Translations under genes and position numbers: made by a program
Part shown: one piece after another, positions 9,063 to 16,628 of the stretch
Layout: every line of letters starts with the position of its first letter
Position numbering within the stretch: position 1 is the first letter of the stretch
NCBI GenBank assembly: GCA_017694955.1
Contig: JADIMC010000033.1
Location: 1-54,829, forward strand
Length of the DNA stretch: 54,829 bases
Direction: 5' to 3'
From: Candidatus Limisoma faecipullorum
GTDB lineage: Bacteria > Bacteroidota > Bacteroidia > Bacteroidales > Muribaculaceae
The notes under the pieces: model-generated
Told to the model about the DNA's origin: nothing
Database searches by the model: none
Seen by the model: only the letters and a program-made list of their open reading frames with translations

Positions 9063-10277
9063 TTATACCTCGTCAAACAATGAAACATAGCGACCCGCGA
9101 CAACCTTCTCAGAGAAACGGTCTGCCACACCTTTATGAATCCGTTCCCTGTCCTGATTCTGCGATATCGCCCAAAGCAATCCGGCAGCAAGATCGGATGA
9201 ATCGGGATAAGCGGCAAGATAGCCGTTATCAAGATGGCTGATTATGTCTGACTGACCGCCATGGTCGAATGCCACGGCAAGACATCCGGCCGCCTGCCCC
9301 TCGACAAGAGTTGTGGGCAGCGTCTCGAAATGCGACGACGAGACAACTACATCACATTGCCTGTATATTTCTGGCAGACGCTCAGGCGGCACTGTCCCTA
9401 TCCACTTATAAGGCAACCTTATATTGGAAAGAAGCGACTCGTCGCGTATATTACCAAACAGCAACAACTCCACGCCGGTTGCTTTGTCAGGATAATCATC
9501 GGCTATCTTATTAACAGCTTCCATCATCAAGCCGAATCCCTTCACAGGGTCGTCAAGACGGGCAGCACCCATCGCCATCACCTTTTTCGACGCATCACCC
9601 TTACGATGCCAATCGAAACTCTCCACAGGCACGGCATTGGGTATAACCGTCAACGGCCTGCCGCAAAGCAACGAACTCTCACGGCACCGTTGCGCAAGCC
9701 AATTGCTGACAGGCACGAAATGTATGCCTGACTTGTCAAATATGTGTTTTTTCTGCTTCCAAACCTTATGCGACAGGTCTCGTTTAAAACGGGAGTCAAG
9801 AAAAGGGCAACGCCCGCATTCCTGATGGAATCCACCACAATCATAAGCATGGTGACAAATACCGGTGCAGCACCACATATCGTGCATTGTCCATATCACT
9901 TTCTTCCCTGTCCGGCATAGCCTCTCGACATCGCGCAACGACATCATTCCCTGATTTATCCAATTGATGCACACAACATCGGCACGCTTCACCCATTCGT
10001 GCGACAGCACATCCACACCGCAACAGGCTGTGGACACCTTAAACAGATTGCGTCGTGAGAAACCGTTACGCAGGAATATTTTCAACCGCTCGGTATAGAA
10101 TGCCCATTTATATTGCTCAGGAGTACCGGCAACCGCCACCCGCTCATCATCGGCACGATGGTCAACCACAAGCATACGCGCATCAACCCCCGCATCGCAC
10201 AATGCCCGCATCAGCCGTAAAGAAACCACGGCTGCACCGCCATTAGTATCAGATGTGTTGAGAATCACTACTTTCAT
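9063..10277 (-). CDS. GT4-type glycosyltransferase
   Basis: Predicted GT-B fold sugar transferase of 404 aa working at the cytoplasmic face on a lipid-linked glycan. The N-terminal domain begins with the nucleotide-fold segment LNTSDTNGGAAVVSLRLMRA. The C-terminal domain carries the GT4 signature EGQAAGCLAVAFDHGGQSD, with the Glu that contacts the nucleotide sugar. A cluster of cysteines and histidines (CCTGICHHAYDCGG, CGRCPF at about residues 135-165) is typical of one bacterial GT4 branch that acts on exopolysaccharide or O-antigen. It starts one base after the flippase gene stop, so the pair is one operon. Donor and acceptor are unknown. Confidence 0.88.
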   Translation of the reverse strand: MKVVILNTSDTNGGAAVVSLRLMRALCDAGVDARMLVVDHRADDERVAVAGTPEQYKWAFYTERLKIFLRNGFSRRNLFKVSTACCGVDVLSHEWVKRADVVCINWINQGMMSLRDVERLCRTGKKVIWTMHDMWCCTGICHHAYDCGGFHQECGRCPFLDSRFKRDLSHKVWKQKKHIFDKSGIHFVPVSNWLAQRCRESSLLCGRPLTVIPNAVPVESFDWHRKGDASKKVMAMGAARLDDPVKGFGLMMEAVNKIADDYPDKATGVELLLFGNIRDESLLSNIRLPYKWIGTVPPERLPEIYRQCDVVVSSSHFETLPTTLVEGQAAGCLAVAFDHGGQSDIISHLDNGYLAAYPDSSDLAAGLLWAISQNQDRERIHKGVADRFSEKVVAGRYVSLFDEV

Positions 10278-10278
10278 A

Positions 10279-11703
10279 TCAACGGCGTCGTAACATTGAT
10301 TTTAAATCGATGCCTTCTTTCTTGACAATCAATGCCACAAAGAAGGCGAGCATTACCGTGCCTAACACGAATCCCGCCCAACCTTGCAAAGCGAGATAGC
10401 GGTCAACGGCAAACAGTGCCACAGCCGCCACCACATAGAAAGCAATCGATTTCAAGTCATAAGCGATGGGGAATTTCTTCTGTCCGACAAAATAGGAAAG
10501 CAACATAGCGACACCGTAACCGGCAAATCCAGCCCATGCGCAAGCCATATAGCCATAAACAGGAACAAATATCACATTCACTGCTATCAGCACGGCGCAT
10601 CCGGCAAACGAGAAGTATGCGCCCCATTTCGTCTGGTCGATAAGCTTATACCAGAACGACAAGTTGAAATACACACCCATGAATATCTCCGCCGCCATGA
10701 CAATCGGCACGACCTTCAAGCCCTCCCAATAGTCCGGGGCGAGAATATATTTCAATATGTCGATATAAAACTCCACGGCAAGAAACGCCAATAGCGTGAA
10801 AATGATGAAATATTTCATAGCCTTGGCATACATTTCCTTGCTGTCCTTGTCCTTGCTCTTGCCGAACACGAAAGGCTCGTAGGCATAGCGGAAAGCCTGT
10901 GTGAGCATCGCCATTATCATCGCTATCTTGCTTGCCGCACCGTATATGCCAAGCTGCACGCTCGCATCGCTTCCCTTATATACGTGACGGAAAATTATCT
11001 TATCGGCTACCTGATTAAGAATGCCTGCAATCCCAAGAATCAGTATAGGATAGGAATATTTAAGCATCCTCTTTGCCAATGCCCGGTCAAAACCACCGCC
11101 GAATTTAAGCAAGGGCAACATCAGCACCATAACTGTCGATGTGCAGACAAGATTGAAAAGGAATGCGTACATCACGTCGCTTCCCCCCATCACCACATAA
11201 TAAATGAGGTTTAAGGTGATGTTCAGAATAATGAACAATAATTTCAAGGAAGCAAATTTTATCGCACGCTTCTGATAGCGCAAATAAGCAAACGGTATGC
11301 TTTGAAAAGCGTCCATAGCCACAACTATCGCCATAAATCCCACATACCACGGATGCTCCGCATAACCCATCGCGCCTGCAATCTGCGGCAAGAATGCAAT
11401 ACAGAGAGCCGCAAAGGCCAAAGAGGTAGTGCCGACCATAAGCAGCACTGTGGAATATACACGCTTCGGATTCTCCTCCTCTTTATTGACAAAACGGAAA
11501 AACGTAGTCTCCATACCGTAGGTAAGTATGACAAGCAGCAACGCCGTCCATGCATACACCTCGGTAACCACACCATATCCGCCTGAAGCCGCCGACATCG
11601 CACTCGCATAAATCGGCACCAACAGATAATTAAGGAACCTTCCGACGATACTGCTTAATCCGTAAATCGCCGTCTCCTTAGCCAATGATTTCAGTCCTGC
11701 CAT
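10279..11703 (-). CDS. Polysaccharide flippase (Wzx/MOP superfamily)
   Basis: Integral membrane protein of 474 aa with about 12-14 predicted helices, of the oligosaccharide flippase branch of the MOP superfamily. The N-terminus (LAKETAIYGLSSIVGRFLNY) and the segment YGMETTFFRFVNKEEE are characteristic. It is expected to move undecaprenyl-linked sugar units across the inner membrane. The glycosyltransferase that follows one base later probably acts on the same glycan. No polymerase or further sugar genes are adjacent, so this is a minimal pair rather than a full O-antigen cluster. Confidence 0.9.
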   Translation of the reverse strand: MAGLKSLAKETAIYGLSSIVGRFLNYLLVPIYASAMSAASGGYGVVTEVYAWTALLLVILTYGMETTFFRFVNKEEENPKRVYSTVLLMVGTTSLAFAALCIAFLPQIAGAMGYAEHPWYVGFMAIVVAMDAFQSIPFAYLRYQKRAIKFASLKLLFIILNITLNLIYYVVMGGSDVMYAFLFNLVCTSTVMVLMLPLLKFGGGFDRALAKRMLKYSYPILILGIAGILNQVADKIIFRHVYKGSDASVQLGIYGAASKIAMIMAMLTQAFRYAYEPFVFGKSKDKDSKEMYAKAMKYFIIFTLLAFLAVEFYIDILKYILAPDYWEGLKVVPIVMAAEIFMGVYFNLSFWYKLIDQTKWGAYFSFAGCAVLIAVNVIFVPVYGYMACAWAGFAGYGVAMLLSYFVGQKKFPIAYDLKSIAFYVVAAVALFAVDRYLALQGWAGFVLGTVMLAFFVALIVKKEGIDLKSMLRRR

Positions 11704-11734
11704 CTTATATTAAATCCGCAACACGCCCGGATTA

Positions 11735-12832
11735 TCATTTCATACCGTTTTTTGCAAAATAATAGTCGAGTACCTCACGCGCAGCGACAAACGAGCTTTG
11801 CCGGCTTGCCAGAACACTACCCTGCTTCACCTTCAGCATCGCTTCTATTTCAGGATCATTATAGAAATGCGACTTCAGATGCTCGTCGATAGTCTCGTAC
11901 ATCCAATATTTCTCCTGCTCGATACGCTTCTGCTCAAAATAGCCATTATCCTGCACGAAAGCGAAATAACGGTCAATCATATCCCACACCTCCGTTATTC
12001 CAATCTCATAATATCCGGAATATGTCAAAACTTCCGGCAACCATCCAGACTCTGTAGGCGGAAACAGATGCAAAGCATTCTGGAACTGCGCCTTTGCCAG
12101 CATCGCACGCTCGATATTGTCGCCGTCGGCCTTGTTGATTACAATGCCGTCAGCCATCTCCATTATGCCACGCTTTATGCCCTGCAACTCGTCGCCGGTA
12201 CCGGCAAGCTGTATCAACAGGAAGAAATCCACCATAGAATGCACGGCAGTCTCACTTTGCCCCACACCTACGGTTTCCACAAAAATATTATCATAGCCGG
12301 CAGCTTCACAAAGCACAATCGTCTCGCGAGTCTTACGGGCCACACCACCGAGCGAGCCGGCCGACGGGCTGGGACGGATGAATGCGTCAGCTTGCTGCGA
12401 AAGCTTTTCCATACGAGTCTTGTCGCCGAGAATGCTGCCCTTTGTGCGCTCGCTACTCGGGTCGATGGCAAGTACTGCAAGCTTGCCACCACGCTTCAAC
12501 ACGTGCAATCCGAACACATCTATCGAAGTGCTCTTTCCCGCACCAGGCACTCCAGTTATACCTATGCGTTTCGATTTTCCGGCATAAGGCAAACATTTCT
12601 CTATCACTTCCTGAGCCAGTTGCTGATGCTCAGCCGCCTGACTTTCCACCAGCGTGACCGCCCGGCTCAACACCGTGACATCCCCCTTTAGAATTCCTTC
12701 GACATATTCACCAGCCGTCATAAGCCTCTTTCGCTTGTGCGGTTTCAAATAAGGATTGACTTGCGGCGGCTGATTGACGCCGCTGTTTACCGTCAGACCT
12801 GTGTATTCAGCTGCATTCTCAGGATGTTCCAT
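11735..12832 (-). CDS. meaB: Methylmalonyl-CoA mutase-associated GTPase MeaB
   Basis: G3E-type GTPase that protects and reloads the B12 cofactor of methylmalonyl-CoA mutase, linking it to the succinate-propionate route used by Bacteroidales. The product is 365 aa. The P-loop GVPGAGKS lies at about residues 94-101, followed by AIDPSSERTKGSILGDKTRM and the base-recognition NKAD motif. The mutase genes are not in the window. It lies 21 bases after the larger DUF1573 gene on the same strand, and 31 bases before the flippase gene. Confidence 0.95.
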   Translation of the reverse strand: MEHPENAAEYTGLTVNSGVNQPPQVNPYLKPHKRKRLMTAGEYVEGILKGDVTVLSRAVTLVESQAAEHQQLAQEVIEKCLPYAGKSKRIGITGVPGAGKSTSIDVFGLHVLKRGGKLAVLAIDPSSERTKGSILGDKTRMEKLSQQADAFIRPSPSAGSLGGVARKTRETIVLCEAAGYDNIFVETVGVGQSETAVHSMVDFFLLIQLAGTGDELQGIKRGIMEMADGIVINKADGDNIERAMLAKAQFQNALHLFPPTESGWLPEVLTYSGYYEIGITEVWDMIDRYFAFVQDNGYFEQKRIEQEKYWMYETIDEHLKSHFYNDPEIEAMLKVKQGSVLASRQSSFVAAREVLDYYFAKNGMK

Positions 12833-12853
12833 ATCTTTTATCTTATTATATTT

Positions 12854-13915
12854 TTATCTTTTTCCTACTAAGCGGATTAATTTATTGGGATTAGCCGGAT
12901 CATTCGTCAGTATTATCAGCGCGCTATTGAGCACGTCGTTTTTCTCTTTCGAGCCGTCAACCGTGACATTCATCTCCACACTCTTTCCCGGAGCAACCGT
13001 CAACGGGACAACAGCATCAACAGAAACGGCATCGTCGGCTGAAGTGATACCTGATATTCTCAACACTTCATTTCCCGTATTCTTTATTTTCAACAGTCGC
13101 CTCATACGCTTTTCCCCATAACCTTCAAACAGGAGCCTGTCATCTTCGAAAACAGCGACAGGTACTTTTTCCAATCCCGACTGAAAATCATATCCGGGAT
13201 TCTCCTTCATTGTGTATGTTGCAGTAATCGGTATAATCCGCCCGTTTGCATCCATTTTCAGCAGCAAATCCGCTGTTCCGAAATCCGACCGCCGGTCAGC
13301 AATGAACGTTGCCGACAGACAAAACAATCCAGAAGGCGGCACCGTATCGGGCAACGACCTGACTACTACCTGCTCCGGCAAATCGTTAAATTTAAGCACT
13401 ACCGTATCGGGAGATGCATTGTAACCATAAAGACGTTTGGTGCGCCGGCTTCCTATAGGCATATCTCCGAACACGAATTTATCTTTTGTCATCCGGAATG
13501 ATTCCATAACGACAGGATAGCGCAACTTCAACGTGCGTTCCGATGGTATGACATTACCTATTATATTCAGCTTATAAGAGGTCTTGCCTGAAAAGACGAA
13601 AAGCAACTTATCAAAAGGTCCCGGACGCCCGGCAGGATTATACACTATGGGCAAAGCTATGCTGTCGCCAGGCTGTATGGGAGTTGTGTCAATCTCGGCT
13701 GTAGTACATCCGCAGGAAGTGCGCACACGGTCGATTCTTACGGGAGTCTCACCCTTGTTCACAGCCATAAAATGCCTCACCGCCTTGCCGTCTTCCTCTT
13801 TTATCGTGCCGAAATCCAGCAACTTAGGACTCCATTCAAGCTGAGCTAAGGCAATTTGCGGAAGCAGCAGCACAATTGCAGCCATCGCCATCAATATCAA
13901 GCGTCTGCCATCCAT
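12854..13915 (-). CDS. Secreted DUF1573 protein, multidomain
   Basis: Protein of 353 aa with a signal peptide (MAMAAIVLLLPQIALAQ) and repeated Ig-like modules of the DUF1573 type. The first copy (about residues 28-125) has the family hallmark TSCGCT, followed by a Pro-rich turn (IQPGD) and YNPAGRPGPF. Later modules are more diverged and lack the CGC motif. The function of the family is not established; such proteins are common in Bacteroidetes envelopes. It ends 21 bases before meaB and starts four bases after the smaller DUF1573 gene. Confidence 0.85.
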   Translation of the reverse strand: MDGRRLILMAMAAIVLLLPQIALAQLEWSPKLLDFGTIKEEDGKAVRHFMAVNKGETPVRIDRVRTSCGCTTAEIDTTPIQPGDSIALPIVYNPAGRPGPFDKLLFVFSGKTSYKLNIIGNVIPSERTLKLRYPVVMESFRMTKDKFVFGDMPIGSRRTKRLYGYNASPDTVVLKFNDLPEQVVVRSLPDTVPPSGLFCLSATFIADRRSDFGTADLLLKMDANGRIIPITATYTMKENPGYDFQSGLEKVPVAVFEDDRLLFEGYGEKRMRRLLKIKNTGNEVLRISGITSADDAVSVDAVVPLTVAPGKSVEMNVTVDGSKEKNDVLNSALIILTNDPANPNKLIRLVGKR

Positions 13916-13919
13916 CCTG

Positions 13920-14306
13920 TCACTTCTTTGCCGGTATCACATTGCCACGCACACGGAGTATCGCCTTGTTATTGCTCGTCTTTACCTCGATAGTCTTTTC
14001 AAAAGAGCCGCTTCCAACAGGCAGATAAGTGACCTTTATATGCCCTTTTTCGCCCGGACGTATCGGCTGCTTCGGAAATTCAGGACGTGTACATCCGCAC
14101 TGTGCCCTTGCCGATATAATCAGCAACGGAGTGGAACCGGTATTAGTAAATTCAAAGTCATAGCTTACCGGTCCTTTTTCCTCTTTTATATATCCGAAAT
14201 CGTGCACCTTCACCTTGAACGATATCTCACCGCTTTTCCCACCTTTGGCTTCGGCAGCGAAAACGACGCACAGCGCCGCCAACAGCATCAAAAATATTCT
14301 TTTCAT
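13920..14306 (-). CDS. Small secreted DUF1573 protein
   Basis: Single-domain DUF1573 protein of 128 aa. The ATG at 14306 (MKRIFLMLLAALCVVFAAEA) gives a clean signal peptide and is preferred to 14333. The core FGYIKEEKGPVSYDFEFTNT, the AQCGCT motif and RPGEKGHIKVTYLP match the first module of the larger neighbour, so the two genes are probably an ancient tandem duplication. The four-base gap to the next gene indicates co-expression. Confidence 0.85.
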   Translation of the reverse strand: MKRIFLMLLAALCVVFAAEAKGGKSGEISFKVKVHDFGYIKEEKGPVSYDFEFTNTGSTPLLIISARAQCGCTRPEFPKQPIRPGEKGHIKVTYLPVGSGSFEKTIEVKTSNNKAILRVRGNVIPAKK

Positions 14307-14374
14307 CACCACATTCCTCCTGTTTATTAGCAAATATTTAATATTTCCTTTTCATATCGAAAAAGGCTGAATTG

Positions 14375-14447
14375 TGGAGCATAGCGGACTCGAACCGCTT
14401 ACCTCGACACTGCCAGTGTCGCGCTCTACCAGATGAGCTAATACCCC
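14375..14447 (-). tRNA. tRNA-Ala (anticodon GGC)
   Basis: Seventy-three bases fold into a full cloverleaf on the minus strand. The acceptor contains the G3-U70 wobble that defines alanine identity, with discriminator A. The anticodon stem CGACA/TGTCG encloses loop CTGGCAG, giving anticodon GGC. The T loop is TTCGAGT. CCA is not encoded. The 5' end is one base after the stop codon of the S41 protease gene, so it is probably processed from that transcript or shares its terminator region. Confidence 0.96.
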
Positions 14448-14448
14448 T

Positions 14449-16125
14449 TTATTTCTTAACAGGATGCAATATCCTCTCATATTCGCCAGGTTTAGCAAAC
14501 AAATCAGCCACAGTATCCATCGCCTTGTCGTTTTTCAACCCGGCAATCACAACACCTTTCTGATAATAATAGCGTTTCAGTATTTCAGGCGTCAGTATTT
14601 CCTCTATCTCCTTGCGATTATGCTCGAGATCCTGCTCAAGATTATGGTGCAACAATTCAGCCAACGCATCGAATGCCGCCTTGGTCGAATCGTTCATATA
14701 CCCTTCAGTTTCTGCCGTCTCGCGCAACTGATCAAGACCAGTCTCGCACACTTTGTCATAGTCGAACTTTTCCGGGTCGATGAACCGCTTGAAATCATTG
14801 AAAATACTGTCGGTAATCACAAATTCCTTTGCCGGAGCAATCGACTTATGCTCCGCCGCGAACTTAGTGGCGAAATTGAATGCCCAATTATCACGAATTA
14901 TATTATAAGTCAACCTGTTGATGCGTCCCCAATCCACTGTTATGTCAGGAGTTATGCCACCTCCGTCGCGCACCTCGCGCCCTCCTGCCGTATGAAACAC
15001 AGTAGTCAGGCTATCGGGTATGCGCCCCACACTCCCGTCAGGATTACGATGCGAATAATCGATTGCCTGTATCAGACGTCCGCTCGGTATGTAGTATTTT
15101 GAAATAGTGAGTTTCAGCATATTGTCATAAGGGAGACTACGTGTTGACTGTACCAGTCCTTTCCCATAAGAACGGCTGCCTACAATCACCGCACGGTCCA
15201 TATCCTGCAGCGACCCTGCCGTGATTTCCGATGCCGATGCCGTTCCGCCGTCGATAAACACGAACAACGGTATTTTTTCATCGACCGGCTTTTGTGTTGT
15301 CTTATAAATCTTCTCGTTTTGCTTTACCCGCCCACGCGTGCGAAGCACTTCCGTGTTCTTCGGCACGAAAAGGTTGACAATCTTCACCGCGCTCTCCAGT
15401 ATTCCACCTCCATTTCCGCGAAGGTCGAGCACTATGTATTTCACATCCGGATTTTTCTTCAGCTCCACAAGCGCTTCCTTCACCTCTTCCGGCGAATTTT
15501 CGTTGAACGTGGTCAGCACTATGTATCCGGCATTGCCTATAACGTCGTAATACGGCACCGACGGTATCTGTATCTTCTTGCGGATAATATCGAAGGAATG
15601 AATGCTGTCGGCGGCATACGGGCGGCATACTGTTACCCTCACATTGGTATTCGCCTGCCCTTTCAACCGCTCGCTCACCTTCGACGTGTTCCATCCGGCA
15701 ACCGAATCGCCGTCAATCATCATTATCCTGTCGCCCGGAACAAGACCAGCCAAAGCGGCTGGACTGTTCTCGTATGGCTCGGAAATCACCACACCATTCT
15801 CCGTCTGCATTATCACCGAGCCGATACCGCCATATTCGCCGGTAGATACCATCATAAAATCTTCCCGGTCCTCGGCCTTTATATATTCCGTATATGGATC
15901 AAGCTGCGAGAGCATCGCATTGACAGCTGTAGTTATCGTCTTGTCTGGATCAATCGTATCAACGTAATTCACAGCCAATTCCTTGTAAAGAGAATTGAAT
16001 ATGGTCAGGTTTCGCGCAACGGCTGCTTCATTGCTTTCCTTGTCCTTACCGCCTGCAAGCAATGCAGAAGGCAAAATCAATGTCGCCAACAGCAAAAACA
16101 TCCATATTCTTGAACACCTATTCAT
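14449..16125 (-). CDS. S41-family C-terminal processing protease with PDZ domain
   Basis: Periplasmic serine protease of 558 aa. A signal peptide (MFLLLATLILPSALLAGG) is followed by a helical N-terminal part, a PDZ domain (about 85-170, with VISEPYENSPAALAGLVPGD), and the S41 core. The Ser-Lys dyad is Ser299 in GTASASE and Lys322 in SYGKGLVQ. A C-terminal helical extension of about 150 residues includes RYYYQKG and is common in Bacteroidetes CTPs. Substrates are not known; the family trims or degrades envelope proteins. The stop codon lies one base before tRNA-Ala. Confidence 0.93.
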   Translation of the reverse strand: MNRCSRIWMFLLLATLILPSALLAGGKDKESNEAAVARNLTIFNSLYKELAVNYVDTIDPDKTITTAVNAMLSQLDPYTEYIKAEDREDFMMVSTGEYGGIGSVIMQTENGVVISEPYENSPAALAGLVPGDRIMMIDGDSVAGWNTSKVSERLKGQANTNVRVTVCRPYAADSIHSFDIIRKKIQIPSVPYYDVIGNAGYIVLTTFNENSPEEVKEALVELKKNPDVKYIVLDLRGNGGGILESAVKIVNLFVPKNTEVLRTRGRVKQNEKIYKTTQKPVDEKIPLFVFIDGGTASASEITAGSLQDMDRAVIVGSRSYGKGLVQSTRSLPYDNMLKLTISKYYIPSGRLIQAIDYSHRNPDGSVGRIPDSLTTVFHTAGGREVRDGGGITPDITVDWGRINRLTYNIIRDNWAFNFATKFAAEHKSIAPAKEFVITDSIFNDFKRFIDPEKFDYDKVCETGLDQLRETAETEGYMNDSTKAAFDALAELLHHNLEQDLEHNRKEIEEILTPEILKRYYYQKGVVIAGLKNDKAMDTVADLFAKPGEYERILHPVKK

Positions 16126-16235
16126 AATTCACGTAATTCCTTTAAATATTAGTTTGCTAAAGTACACCTATTTTCCCGAATAGCCGTTAAACTTATTAAT
16201 AAATTGCGTTAATATCGCCGATTTTGACTGTTTTT

Positions 16236-16267
16236 ATTGCACAATTAAAAAAATGATTCTATCTTTG
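16236..16267 (+). promoter_or_regulatory. Promoter of the tandem tRNA-Asn genes
   Basis: ATTG at 16236-16239 as a -33 element, a 20-base spacer, and TATCTTTG at 16260-16267 as the -7 element. The first mature tRNA base is 20 bases downstream. Confidence 0.6.
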
Positions 16268-16286
16268 CATCGCAAAAATCGGAACT

Positions 16287-16360
16287 GCTTCAGTAGCTCA
16301 GTTGGTTAGAGCACCTGACTGTTAATCAGGGGGTCGTTGGTTCAAGCCCATCCTGAAGCG
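16287..16360 (+). tRNA. tRNA-Asn (anticodon GTT), copy 1
   Basis: Complete 74-base cloverleaf. Acceptor GCTTCAG pairs with CTGAAGC, the D arm is GCTC/GAGC, the anticodon stem CCTGA/TCAGG holds loop CTGTTAA, and the discriminator is G. The T stem has a U-U mismatch at its second pair (GTTGG with CCATC), which is shared with copy 2. CCA is not encoded. Confidence 0.96.
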
Positions 16361-16366
16361 CGAAAT

Positions 16367-16440
16367 GCTTCAATAGCTCAGTTGGTTAGAGCACCTGACT
16401 GTTAATCAGGGGGTCGTTGGTTCAAGCCCATCTTGAAGCG
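16367..16440 (+). tRNA. tRNA-Asn (anticodon GTT), copy 2
   Basis: Tandem duplicate of the gene six bases upstream. It differs only at the last acceptor pair, which is A-T here (GCTTCAA with TTGAAGC) and G-C in copy 1, so pairing is preserved by a double change. The same T-stem U-U mismatch is present. CCA is not encoded. Confidence 0.96.
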
Positions 16441-16444
16441 CGAA

Positions 16445-16477
16445 AGAGGATACACTTAATAGTGCATCCTCTTTTTT
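16445..16477 (+). terminator. Terminator of the tRNA-Asn transcript
   Basis: An 11-bp stem with one mismatch (AGAGGATACAC with GTGCATCCTCT) is followed by six T, four bases after the second tRNA. Confidence 0.85.
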
Positions 16478-16563
16478 ATTGCTGCCAAATCGCAAGCAAC
16501 TACGTAAAACGGCATCTACAACCACAATGCATACCCTTTTTTCAAATGGTAATCCCGGTATTA

Positions 16564-16599
16564 TACAACAAAAGAGTGCGCCCGTAAAAGCGCACTCTT
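16564..16599 (-). terminator. Terminator downstream of secDF
   Basis: On the minus strand a perfect 10-bp stem (AAGAGTGCGC with GCGCACTCTT, fwd 16572-16599) is followed by TTTTGTTG, about 30 bases after the secDF stop. Confidence 0.75.
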
Positions 16600-16628
16600 C
16601 AATATAGCTATGAAACAATTCTATCCAC

